Source: Parvularia atlantis
Taxonomy: Eukaryota; Opisthokonta; Rotosphaerida
DNA: 64,000 bases
Direction of reading: 5' to 3'
NCBI GenBank assembly: GCA_943704415.1
Contig: CALSCO010002064.1
Location: 1 to 64,000, forward strand
Shown here: one piece after another, positions 45,182 to 59,769 of the stretch
How positions within the stretch are numbered: position 1 is the stretch's first letter
Layout: every line of letters begins with the position of its first letter
Notes under the pieces: model-generated
Told to the model about the DNA's origin: nothing
The model's input: the letters and a program-made list of their open reading frames with translations, nothing else
Databases searched by the model: none
Translations under genes and position numbers: made by a program

Positions 45182-46863
45182 ATGACAACAGGGCCTCTGC
45201 CGCAACGGCTCGCGGCGCTCGGCGCGGGCGGCCAGGCGGCGCTGTGCGACGTGGCGGCGCGGGCGGCGGGCGGTGCCGAGCGCACGGCCGCGCTGGCTCC
45301 GACGCTGCGCGCGACGGCGCTCGCGTGGGCGCCCGACAACGCGCTGCTGGCCCTCGCGGCCGCCGGCAAGATTGCCTCGGTCGTGCTGTGCGCGCCGGCG
45401 ACGGGCGCCGTGGTCGAGACGGTGCTGCTGGACGCGCACGAGCCCGGGGTGCGGCCGCGTGAGGCAGCGGTGCCGGCGTGGTACTGACGGACGCCGCAGG
45501 GCGTGACCGCGCTGTGCCTCGCCGACGCCGGGCGCGTGCTGTGGCTGGCCGGACGCGGCGGCCCCGTCGTGCGCGCGTACGATCGCGTGCTCAAGCGCGT
45601 TGTGCGCGAGATTTCGGTGCGCCCTGCGCTCTCTCTCTGTCTCTCTGTCTCTTAGTCTCTCTCTCTCTCTCTCTCTCTTGCGCAGCTGCAGTGCTGACTG
45701 CACCAGGCGCACACCGCGCCCGTGTCGTGCCTCGCGCTCAGCTTCACCGGGACGCACCTTGCGAGCGGCTCGACCGCCGGCGAGATCGTCCTGACCGACA
45801 CGGCCACGGGCGCGGCCACGGCGATCGAGGCCGGCACGCTGCAGGAGATCACGGCCGTGCAGTTCTCACGCAAGAGCCCGCACCTGCTCGCGGCCGCGTG
45901 CGGCGACGGGCGCGTACGCCTGTGGGACACCCTCGCGGGCACGCGGCCTGTGCACGTGTTCGACGCCGTGCACACGGCCGCCGTCACGGGCGTGTGCTTC
46001 TCGCCCATGAACCAGCACGCGATGCTCTCGGTCGGGCTCGATCAGCGCATCGTCATCTACAACGTCACGACGCGCGTGTGCGTTTCACTTGGTGCTCATC
46101 TGGCGGCCGGCTCACGCTCGCACGCGTCCGCAGCGTGCTCAAGACGATCCAGGCGCCCGAGCCGCTCACGGCCGTGTCGTTTCAGTACTCGCTCGTGACG
46201 ACGGTCTTTGCGGCCGGCACGGCGGCCGGTGTGGGGCGTTGCTGTTTTGTCTGTTGTTGCTCAACCTCATCGCAGGTGGCGTGCTGCTGTACGACTTGCA
46301 GGCGCTGCCCGCGCCGGCCGCCAGGATCGCGTGCCTGCCCGAGGGCCAGGCGGTCACGGCGCTTGCGTTCCAGTTTGCGCCGCTCCCCGCTGCTGCTGCG
46401 GCCAAGGGTCCGCCCGCCAAGCCAGCCGAACAACGGCCAGCCGAGCAGCCGAGGCCGGTCCCTGCTCTGGCACCAGTCGCTGCTGCGGCACCGGTCGAGC
46501 AAGCAAGGCCGGTCGAGCAAGCAAGGCCGGTCCAGCAGCCGCGACCAGCCGAGCAACAATGGCCAACAACACCCGCCGAGCCGCTCAAGGAGACCATCCG
46601 CGCGACCGTGGACGACGCACTGCAGGCCTTCCGCCTGAGCGTGCACGCCGACATCCAGAATATGCACCTCGAGCTGCTGCGGCAGTTCCAGCAGCAGAAG
46701 GCGCGCTGCCTGGCGCGGCGCAACGCCTGCCGTCCTGACACACACGGCGCACGCACAGATGGAGCTGCTCGAGATGCTCCGGCGACACTCGCCCAGCCAG
46801 CAGCTGCTGGACGAGCTGCGGCAGCTACGTGAGGAGAACCGCCGGCTGCGGCAGCAGATCTGA
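45182..46863 (+). CDS. NEDD1: NEDD1/GCP-WD gamma-tubulin recruitment factor
   Basis: WD40 protein that recruits the gamma-tubulin ring complex to centrosomes or other organising centres. The propeller is built from about six exons with repeats such as VTALCLADAGRVLWLAG, VSCLALSFTGTHLASGS, LAAACGDGRVRLWDTLAG, VCFSPMNQHAMLSVGLDQRI followed by VIYNV, and LTAVSFQYSLVTTVFAAGTA then GGVLLYDLQALPAP. A Pro/Ala/Gln-rich linker (about 46390-46580) follows. The C-terminal helix KETIRATVDDALQAFRLSVH then ADIQNMHLELLRQFQQQ, and MELLEMLRRHSPSQQLLDEL ending LREENRRLRQQI, matches the gamma-tubulin-binding end of human NEDD1 (VDEMMEDFREACHRDIVNLQ...LREENKRLR). That tail settles the identity. An intron carries a CT-rich tract. 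Confidence 0.88.
45625..45680. repeat. (CT)n-rich intronic tract
   Basis: Imperfect CT repeat with interruptions (CTGT, TTAGT) inside a NEDD1 intron, just before the exon starting at the third WD repeat. Confidence 0.85.
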
Positions 46864-46907
46864 CCCCGCCACCAACACTGTGTAGATTCCCATGCTTGGC
46901 TACCCAA

Positions 46908-48018
46908 TCAGTGCCGCTGCGTGAGCACGTCCGCCGCCCGGCCGGCCAGCGGCTTCCCGGCGACGCGCCGCACGCTCTTGATCTGGCGCGACGCGCATGC
47001 ATGTCAGCGCCAGCCCACCACGACAGGCGTGCACACGTGCCATCGCGAGCGTCCACATTACGTTGAGGCTGCCAAGCGCGGCCTGTGCGCGGCGCAATGT
47101 CAGGTCGCAGGCAACGCAAACGACGCTTGGGCGCACCATGTTGAGCGACGACGCGATCGAGACGACCGGGTGCGTCTTGCGCAGGTGCTCGGCCAACCGC
47201 CCGCGCTGCACGGCGTAGTACAGCGTGTAGGGCGCGACGAACGTGCGGAAGAGCAGGAAGAAGACCACGCGCAGGTACATCAGCGCGCGCGACAGCCCGT
47301 CGGCTTCGCCCTTGCCGGCCAGCTTCTGCACGAGCCAGAGCAAGTTGTTCGGCACGATCTGCGCAGGTGCGCCACACGGCGGTGAGCCGGCTGCCACCGC
47401 AACGCGGCGCGGCGGCGTGCCGTCAGCTCGGTGATGCAAAACATCATGGGGAAAAAGGCGCCGTGGCGGAAGCCCATCATGAGGAACGTGCCGTAGGCCT
47501 GGACGACGTGGTGCGCCCACATCGACGCGGGCTCCTTGCCGTGCACGTACATCACGCCCATATCGTACAGCACGAAGCCCTGGCCGCGCGTCAGATGCAG
47601 CACCAGCACGCGCACGGCCGAAACGCACGAGCGCCGAAGCGAAGAGATCGTCGCACTGGCGCGGGTACGGCCGGAAGCAGTCTCTGTCGAACGTCTTCTT
47701 GACAAAGATGAGGTCGAGCGCGCCGAGGCCGACGTAGGCCGCGTGGGCGATGTCGACGAACCTGCCGCGCGCGCGCGCGCGCGCCCGATGAGCCGCGCAT
47801 CGGTCGTCGATCCATCGCGGCGCGCACTTCTCGGGCAGGAACAGGCGGTCGCCGGGCGCGAGGCGGGCGAGGGCGCGCGCCGGGACGACGATGCGCAACA
47901 CCTGGTCGGCCGCGAGGTGCAGCACGACGCAACCGGCCGTGGCGCGCGCCGCCGCCCAGAGCGCCTCGCGCGGCACACCGAAGCCCTTGTAGTACGAGTT
48001 CTCCTTGTCGTCGCCCAT
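46908..48018 (-). CDS. TLC-domain multi-pass membrane protein
   Basis: TRAM-LAG1-CLN8 domain protein of the TMEM56/TLCD type, tied to lipid sensing or ceramide-related metabolism. Starts MGDDKENSYYKGFGVPREAL. Exons supply FVDIAHAAYVGLGALDLIFV, LYDMGVMYVHGKEPASMWAH followed by HVVQAYGTFLMMGFRHGAFF (the family's conserved His-His region), VPNNLLWLVQKLAGKG, ALMYLRVVFFLLFRTFVAPY followed by TLYYAVQRG, and LNVMWTLAMARV near the end. The C-terminal exon reads IKSVRRVAGKPLAGRAADVL, ending TQRH; a basic cytosolic tail is typical. Five or six transmembrane helices are predicted by eye. Convergent with NEDD1, 44 bp between stops. Confidence 0.78.
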
Positions 48019-48106
48019 TTCATTACTGCGAAGTACACGTGCGCACTGCCACCGCGGGTGTGGCTGCTCACTGACGCGCGAAGGCGAGCACAGCAGCACG
48101 CGGCCC
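48019..48106. promoter_or_regulatory. Divergent promoter of the TLC gene and PRP2
   Basis: Eighty-eight bases between the start codons, entirely GC-rich apart from a short patch beside the TLC start. No core promoter motif is visible. Confidence 0.35.
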
Positions 48107-52174
<4,068 letters not shown>

Positions 52175-52499
52175 TGATACGTACATAGGTTTTCGCCAAT
52201 CACTATGCGCGAAACAAAACACCACCCAAGTGAAACAGCTATATATCCGCAGCGCACGCTGGTTGGTCGGCGGCGTCTGCGACGCGTCGCATCTGAACGA
52301 ACGGTCCTCGCCCGTCTCGCGCCACACAGTCAAGACTTTTGCGTACTCGCGTCCTGCCCTGCCTGCGCCACCTGAGCGCCTCTCGTCTGCGCGCCGCGTG
52401 CCCCCGCTCGCCGCACGCGCGGATGTTTGCCTTCTGCCGTAATTCGCCGCTGACGTCCAGGCGCCCCCTTGCGCGGGCCGGCCGCGGCGTTGCTGGTCG

Positions 52500-52567
<68 letters not shown>

Positions 52568-52640
52568 CCGCCCTGTGCCGCCTCGGTGCCGCCTCGGTGC
52601 CGGCGCCGCGCCGCTGACGCGCCGTGCGCAGCACGCAGCG
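52175..52640. promoter_or_regulatory. Promoter and 5' region of the filamin-repeat receptor gene
   Basis: This 466-bp gap has no supported gene. TATATAT sits at about 52240-52246, one of very few TATA-like strings in the window. A long CT tract (52503-52564) follows, and the bases before the ATG (GCACGCAG at 52631-52638) resemble a 3' splice site. A 5' UTR intron spanning the CT tract is therefore possible, but untested. Confidence 0.45.
52503..52564. repeat. (CT)n microsatellite upstream of the filamin-repeat gene
   Basis: About thirty CT units, the longest dinucleotide array in the window, ending about 75 bp before the start codon at 52641. Confidence 0.95.
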
Positions 52641-55600
52641 ATGAAGGTGGCCCTCGCGCTCGTCCTCGTCGCTCTCGCGGTCCTCGCGAGCGGCGCCGCG
52701 GCGCAGATTAGCTACCAGAACGTGCGTCGTGTGCCGGCGCCTTCGCGCGGCGCCAGCTAAGCAGCGTCCGCGTGCGCGGTGCAGACCACTGCCTTGGTGC
52801 TCGGCAAGGGCACCGTGACCGCGTCGACAACGGTCACGGCGCAAGTCCGTACGTCGCCCACCGCCGGGCGCGCGCACCCGCTCTCCCCGCTGACCGCACG
52901 CGCGCACGCACTAGGCGACAGCAACGGGCAGCCGTTCGATGACAACACGGTCGACTTCAAGGCGTACCTGACCGGCTTCAACTCGACCACGGAGAACGCG
53001 TTCAACGTGACGGGGGTGCGCTGCGGCAGGGCGCGGCACGGCGCATCCCACGCTCACGAGCCCGCCGCGCGCGCGCCCGCAGACGTACCAGGCGAACGGC
53101 CTGTACCAGTTCACGATCCAGACGACCGTCTCGGGCGTCTACCTGATCACGTTCAAGGCCAACGACAACGACATCGGCGGCGGCCCGTACTTCTACACGA
53201 TCGAGCCCGGTAAGCGCCCGGCGGCCCGCTCGTGCCGAGGCGCGCACGCTCACCCACGCCGCCCGCGCGCAGACGTGCCCGACAAGGCCAAGTGCATCAT
53301 CGGTGGCACGTTCACCAGCCCGCCCGTCAACGTGGCTGCAGTGCCGACGCTCGTGGTCGAGTTCTTCGACCAGTACGACAACGAAATCCCGGCCGACATC
53401 GCCCTGGCGAACGTGCAGCTGCAGGTCTTCTACAACCCGCCCGTGGCCGGCAACCCGCCCATCACCATCGTCGCCGTCGGCGGGCCATCGTACAACCTGG
53501 TCTCGTGGAGCGTCACAATCACGATCGTCGGCACGGTCGACCTCAAGCTGTTTGACCAGCGCACGCCGCTCGAGCCTATCTTCACTGCGACCGGCGTGGA
53601 CGTTCTACCGGGCTTTATGAACACGCCGCAGAGCCTGATCAACATCCAGGGCCTCGGCTCGAGCCCATCGGTGACGGCTGAGGGCGGTACGATCCTGATC
53701 ACACCACGGTGTGCGCTCGCGCCGGGTGTTTCCCTGTCGCTGACGCACCGCGTCGCTGCGGTGCAGCGACGAGTACGGTAACACGATCCCGCCGTCAGTT
53801 GTCAACATCCAGTCGTCCGATTTAGTGCCGTTCACGTGCGAGTTCAAGCTGCGCCAGCCGACGCAGACGACCACGAGCAAGACGTACACCTACCAGGCGC
53901 AGTACCTGACCTCGCCGAGCAACCCGACGCCGCCTTCGTACACGTGCAGCTACGTCAACCTGACCGTCGCGGGCACATACAACCTCACCATCGCCGACAA
54001 GAAAGGCCAGGTGGCCAACCGCTACGTCGTGACGCTCCTGCCGGGTGTGTGGCCGTGCGTGCACGCGCGCATTAGCTCGCCCGATTGACACGGCCCGCAG
54101 GCGACACGAGCGGGCCGCTTTCGGTGATCCAGGGCGTGCAGGAGGACCAGCCGAAAACGGTCGGCCAGGCATACTCGTTCAAGGTTATCATCAAGGTGCG
54201 CACCACCGCACGCCGACAGGGCGGCAACTGACCGTGCCTGGGTGGGCGCCGCGGCAGGACATCTTCGGCAACTTTGAGACGCGCAGCCGCGGCAACATCA
54301 ACAACTTCATCGCGCAGCTCGCAAACATCAACGACCAGGCCGGTGCGCCATTTTGCCCGCACGCGGGTGTGCGGGTGAGCCTGCGCTGACACCGCGGCCG
54401 CGTGCGCGCACAGACGTCGTCATTGTCGACCTGCTGGACAACTTTGACGGCACATTCACCGCGTCGTACACGTTCCCTTCGTCCGGCACGTACTTGCTCG
54501 ACGTGTTCTACTTCCTCGACCAGCTCTCGGGCTCGAGCAAGCGCGTTGATTCGGTGACGAGTGCGTACCGCGCCCGCGCCTGCCCCCACCCGCGCCGCTG
54601 CTCACACCCGTGTGCGCGCGCGCGCCCACCAGTCTCGGACGCCAGTAAGACGGTCGCGTACGGTGACGGTGTGAGCACGTGCAAGGCGTCGACGACCTGC
54701 CGCTTTGTCGTGCAGGCGCGCGACCGCTTCGACAACAACCAGACGCGCTCGGGCGACACGGTCACGGCGGAGTTTGACGGCGGCGTGGTGCGTCGCCCGC
54801 GCGTGTACCGCTCGCAGCAGCGGTGGCTCACGCGCACGCGGCCGCAGAGCGGCATTGTGACCGACTTTGGTACGGGCTTCTACGGCGTGACGTACACGAT
54901 CACGGGCCCGGGCAACCGCAAGCTGACGGTCAAGGTGCGCCGCCCGCGGACGCGCGCGACTGTTTGCTGAGCAGCGCCGCGCCCCGGCCGCGCAGCTCAA
55001 CGGCCAAGAGATCTCCGGCTCGCCGTACAACGTCAACGTGACCCCGTCGGACGTGGCCATTGGCCTGATCGTCGTGGCCGTGATCCTGTTTGTCGTCTTT
55101 GGCGCGATCATCGCCTACATCGTCTACCGCCGCCGCCAGATCAAGCGGCTGCAGCGTGAGTGGGCGCTCAAGAAGGCGGCTGCGTACCGCGACTACCAGA
55201 TGGGCACCGAGGGCGCGCCGGCCAACCTGGCGGCGATGCAGAAGACGGATGAGCCCGAGTGGGACGACGAGAAGGAGTTCCGGACGCAGCCCGTGCAGAA
55301 CAGCGCGCTCGAGGCCGACGGTGAGTGGAGCTTCATGCAGTCCTGGGTCAACACGGACGCCAAGCAGGCGCCGGCGTCGGGCGCGGCCGTGCAGGTGCGC
55401 GCGTGTGCTGTGCTGTGCAGCGAGCGTGTGTGCTGACGGGCGGCCCGCGCGGGCCTCGCAGGAGGCCAACTGGGACAGCGACGAGCTCGACGCGCTCAAG
55501 AACGCGGCCAAGCGGAAGTCGGTGCAGAGTGCGTCTGCGCTGCTTCGCTGCGAGGCGGCGCGGGCGGGCGGGCTGACACGCTCGCGCAGACGACACGATC

Positions 55601-55651
55601 CGCCCCGGCAGCAGCGCCAACCGCAACAGCATGTTCAAGTCGGGCAACTGA
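52641..55651 (+). CDS. Single-pass membrane protein with filamin/Ig-like repeats
   Basis: Predicted cell-surface protein. A signal peptide (MKVALALVLVALAVLASGAA) is followed by several filamin/ABP280- or Ig-like beta repeats: TYQANGLYQFTIQTTVSGVY then LITFKANDNDIGG, VPTLVVEFFDQYDNEIPADI, DEYGNTIPPSVVNIQSSD, VGQAYSFKVIIKDIFGNFET, DNFDGTFTASYTFPSSGTYL, VVQARDRFDNNQTRSGDTVT, and GTGFYGVTYTITGPGNRKLT then LNGQEISGSPYNVNV. The last is a classical filamin ending (I-x-G-S-P-Y/F). The D-x-(F/Y)-x-N motif recurs at least four times. One transmembrane helix follows (VAIGLIVVAVILFVVFGAII, about 55055-55125). The cytoplasmic tail has a basic KRLQREWALKK stretch, Tyr motifs and an acidic segment, ending SANRNSMFKSGN. 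Ligand unknown. Filamin repeats are mostly cytosolic in animals, so the extracellular setting is notable. Confidence 0.82.
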
Positions 55652-55923
55652 GCGCCCGCCCGGCTGGAGCGTCGCCGACTGCCGCCGGCGCCACACGCCG
55701 GCCTCACCAGAGCCGCATCCGAACCACTTCAGTCTGTCTCCTCCCCTTGTCGTCTGTCGTCGTGCCGTGCCGCTGTCCCCCCACGTCCCTCCCCCCCCGC
55801 TTTTGGCCGGCCCCCCTCACACACGCCCTGTGCGCCGTGCACGCTGTACTGCTCCCCTTGAGGCGCACCGACCCAACCTTCGCATGACGTAGAGAAGGTG
55901 ACAGAGCACTTTGCGCTGGAACG
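55652..55923. promoter_or_regulatory. C-rich intergenic region before the Afi1/SPA gene
   Basis: These 272 bases separate two head-to-tail genes. The part at 55776-55818 has several runs of six to eight C. Probably the terminator of one gene and promoter of the next; no specific element can be named. Confidence 0.4.
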
Positions 55924-58900
55924 ATGGCGCGGCTCGTCGACAACATCCTGCTGGCCGAGTTCGACATCGAGAAGGGCAGCACGGTGTCGATGCAGTACCC
56001 GGAGCCGACGGGCACGGAGCTCAAGTGCGGCCTGCCCTCGCGCCCTCTCGTCCTTGTGCGCCCTCCGCGCTCACACCGCGCGGCAGCATCCTCGCCGAGC
56101 TCATGCTGCCCGACGGCGCGCACAACCGCGACCAGGACTGGACCATCTTCTTCCTCAACCAGACGCTGCCCGAGGTGCGCGGCACCGCGTGGTGGTGGTG
56201 CGGCGCGGCGCTGAGGCTTACGGCTGGGCGGCGGCGCAGTCGGCCGCGCTGCTGGGCGTCGCCGGCAAGGGCGCCGGGTGCGTGGGATCCGCGCATCCCG
56301 CACCGCGCGCACACGGCCGCTCACACGGCGCGGCCAGGGCCGCCAAGGAGCCGCCCGTGAAGCAGCTCGAGGGCTACGTGTACCTCTTCACCGAGGCGAC
56401 GCAGGGTGCGCGGTGCGCGGCGCGGTGGGCGGGCGCTGGGGCCCTTAACCGGACGACAACAACAAGGCTGGGAGATGCTCGGGACGGACAAGAAGAAGCT
56501 GCGGCTCGAGCCCGACCAGATACACATCTGCGAGGCCGACGGCGCGTCGCTGCGCAAGATGTGCGCGCTCGCCCGTTGTCGTGGCTGTGGCGTGACGACG
56601 GGGACGCGCGCAGCGTGCGCCACCCGGGCATCCAGTTCCAGCAGATGGAGCCGCTGTACGACGCCATCATCACGGACGACGTCGCGCTCGGTGCGGGCGG
56701 TGCCCGCGCACGGGGCGCTCGCGGCTCACACGTGCCGCGCACAGGCATCCGCTTCAACGACGAGGGCGACGAGGCCGTCCTGCTCGAGTTCCTGAAGCAG
56801 CTGACCGAGCCGGCGCTCGAGCGTGGGTCGCGCGTCGCCGCGCCCGCCGCGCACCTCACCGCCGTCTCGCGCTCGCAGGCAAGAAGTCGACCGGCGCCAA
56901 GAAGGAGGAGGAGCCCAAGAACAACAAGCCGTTCCTGTACGTGCTCAACCTCGTCCGCACCAAGCACATCCCCGGCGTGCGTTGACGCGCGCCCGACGTC
57001 GCTCGCTGGCGCGCATGACACGCCGGGCCGGTGCAGGTCAAGCGCGGCGCGCGCACCAAGGCCATGGCCATTTGCACGCAGCACCAGTTCCTGCACATCT
57101 ACAAGCCGCTACTTCTGCTCGCTCTCGACAAGTTCTTTGACACGCCCGACGTGAGGTGCGCGGCGGCACAGCAGTGGCGGTAGTCGGCGCTCACGCACGC
57201 GCCCGCAGCGTGCTGCAGCAACTGTACGACGCCGTTAACGCGATGGAGCTTTCGGGTATGCCGCGCCTGACCGAGCAGGAGAAGAAGATCGTGCGCGCGT
57301 CCGAGGGCCAGAAGGAGCTCGAGCGGAGGTGCGGGTGGCTACATCTTGCCGCCGCAGGCGCCTGACCATGCCGCAGGTCCTTCTCGACCAAGGTGCGCTA
57401 CAACGGCATCGACATCCCCATGAGGATACCCATCGCCATGTTCCCGGACGAGGTCGGTGACGTGCGTGGGGCGCGGCGAGGCACGCGTACGCGGCAAGTG
57501 CTCAGGCTGCGCGCCCGCATGCTCAGTTCTCGCTCATCAAGCTCGTCAACAAGTTTGGCAACTGCACCGTCAACAAGAACGAGAACGGCGTGATGGTGAT
57601 CCTCAACGCGCTCTTACGCCAGCAGCGCATCATCTTCCTCGGCCACAACCTGCCGTCGGGCGAGGTGCGCGCTGCGCCGGCCGCAGTTGCGCGCGCGCGC
57701 GGGACGCTGAGTCGCCGCGTCCGCGTCAGGTGGCCAACTACGTCCTCGCGGCCATCTCAATGATGTCGCCGCCGCTGCGCGGCTTCACCGAGCGCGCGTT
57801 CCCGTACACGAACCTGTCGAACGTGGACAACGTGCTCTCGTTGTGCGTGTGGCGCACAGCTCGCGGCTGGCCACCTCACGCGCGCCGCTGGAACGCAGCC
57901 CCGGCTTCATTGCGGGCGTGACCAACCCGCGCTTTGAGGACCTCGACAAGTGGTGGGGTGCGTCCCTACGCGGCGCACGGCAACGCCATCTTGCTGACGC
58001 CGCCCGCCAGACGTGCTGTGCAATGTCGGCACCGGCACTGTGAAGCTGGCTTCGCACCTGCCGCCGCAGACGCAGACCGACCCGCACGTGGCGCTCGACC
58101 AGGATTTTATCGCCGACGTGCGTCGCGTCTCGCGCGCGCACGCGTTTCGCGCACATGTGTGACGCCGGCGCCGATCGTAGGTCATGTTTGCGATCCAGTC
58201 GCACTACTCCGAGGATCGCATCCGCGCCAAGTTCCAGGAGTACGTCCAGGGCATCGTCGACACGGCCTTTGACGACGCCGAGTATGTGGACGACGCGGCC
58301 AAGAAAAAGGTGCCGGAGGGCGATGCCGGGCCGCCGCAGCCGCGCTGACACCGTTGCGCGCGTGTGCGCAGGCCATCGCCGCCAACCAGAAGCGCGTGGA
58401 GCTGTGGAAGTGCTACAACGGCAACCCAGCCCTGCCGACCGAGTCGTGGATCAAATACAACGCGGTGCGCCGCGACGACGGCATGCACACACGCAGCGGT
58501 GCCGCTCATTGCGCGCGCGCGCGCGCGCGCAGGACCGCAATGCGTACCGCGAGACCCGCGCGATCAAGGATGCCGACGTCGCGCGGCTGATCTCGCGCCT
58601 GCGCGTGCGCCAGAGCATCCCGGAAAAGGTCTACGCGCTCGCGGGTGGCGAGCTGCCGTGCTGACGTCGTCGCCGCCCTCGCGCAGGACATCCTGAGCAT
58701 GTATACGGACTTTGTCAAGAACATCAACACGGACGAGCAGCTGATCGAGGTGCGCTCACGCGCTGACGCTGGTGGCGCTGCTCATGCTGGGGGCGCACGC
58801 AGTTTCTGTCGTACCTGCCGGAGAACCAGGGCGGGCTGTACCCTGTGGCCGTGTCGCTGTTCCACCCATCGGAGAGCGTGCGGCGGAGCACGGTGGAGCT

Positions 58901-59064
58901 GTTCAAGCGCATCGACAAGCTCAAGGTGCGTTCGGTGCGCGGCTGCTGCCCGCGCGCAGCCGACGTGGCGGGCGCGCGCGCAGGCCGGCAGCGGCTTCAT
59001 CAACGGCATGAACCAGTACCTGCGGCTGGCGTTCGAGCGCAACAAGGAGCTGTTTGACCATTGA
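55924..59064 (+). CDS. Afi1/SPA-domain (DENN-type) polarity and Arf-docking protein
   Basis: Resembles fungal Afi1, which docks the GTPase Arf3 at polarised membranes, and carries the SPA (stabilisation of polarity axis) region of the DENN superfamily. N-terminus: [20 protein letters not shown] then [30 protein letters not shown] and FFLNQTLPE. Middle: [36 protein letters not shown] then [91 protein letters not shown] then ERAFPYTNL, and [20 protein letters not shown]. The IIFLGH...PPLRGF...PYTNL...AGVTNP order is the DENN/SPA core, where the GEF surface lies. The C-terminal helical part has [20 protein letters not shown] and [12 protein letters not shown], ending ERNKELFDH. About 20 short introns. 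Confidence 0.85.
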
Positions 59065-59130
59065 CGGCTCGTGCGCGCCCGCCGTACGCCAAAGATCCTG
59101 TTTTGCTTGCTTTGGTTTCCCACGCGTGCC

Positions 59131-59156
59131 AGTGTGTGTGTGTGTGTGTGTGTGTG
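59131..59156. repeat. (GT)n microsatellite between convergent genes
   Basis: GT run in the 119-bp gap between the stops of the Afi1/SPA gene and YqeY. Confidence 0.95.
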
Positions 59157-59183
59157 CACGCTATACACGCGGCCGCGGGAGCC

Positions 59184-59760
59184 TCACGCCAGCAGACGCT
59201 TGGCCACGTCCGAGACGAGCTTACGCGGGGCGCGGGTCGTGTCGCTCAGCGACGTCTTGAGGTCCTCCATCACCTTGCCGAGGTCACGGGTGGTCTGGGC
59301 GCCCGTGCGCGCGATCGCCGCCCGCACGGCCGCCTCGATTTGCTCGGTTGTCATGGTCTCGGGGATGTAGCCCGCGACGACGGCCATCTGCTGCTTCTCA
59401 ACCTCGGCCTGGTCGGCGTGGCCGGCGAGGGCGAACTGCTCGATCGACTCCTGGTGCTTGCGCACGAGCTTGCGCAGCTCGCGCACGATCGCGTCGTCGT
59501 CCACTGTCGCCCCGGCCGTCTTGTCGGCGTAGGTCACGGCCGAGACGACGCTGCGCGCCCCGCCCACGTGGGTCTCTGTGTGCACACGCATCGGTCGCGC
59601 ACCTGCGGATCGCCGTCAGCCGCTCCTTGTCGGCGCGGTTGCGCATCGCCGCCTTGAGGTCGTCCTGCAGCCGCTGTCGCAGCGCCGCCGCCGCTGGCCC
59701 CGCGACGCCGCTCAGCTGCCGCGCTGCCGCGATGATGACGTAGCGTGACACGGACGCCAT
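59184..59760 (-). CDS. YqeY/Aim41 family protein (GatB/YqeY domain)
   Basis: Homologue of yeast mitochondrial Aim41 and bacterial YqeY, whose helical domain is shared with GatB of the tRNA amidotransferase; the exact role is not established. Two exons, 59603-59760 and 59184-59550, with a 52-nt intron, give 174 residues. Start MASVSRYVIIAAARQLSGVA may be a mitochondrial presequence (basic, no acidic residues in the first 25). Then come LRQRLQDDLKAAMRNRADKE, DDDAIVRELRKLVRKHQESI followed by EQFALAGHADQAEVEKQQMA, VVAGYIPETMTTEQIEAAV and the family's end signature DLGKVMEDLK, here lacking the usual Gly pair. ATG lies 9 bp from the ALG10 ATG on the other strand. Confidence 0.88.
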
Positions 59761-59769
59761 TGCAAGTCC
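59761..59769. promoter_or_regulatory. Nine-base gap between two divergent start codons
   Basis: Only TGCAAGTCC separates the ATG codons of YqeY (minus) and ALG10 (plus). Promoter and 5' UTR of each gene must overlap the other's first exon, unless the true starts are downstream. Confidence 0.7.
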
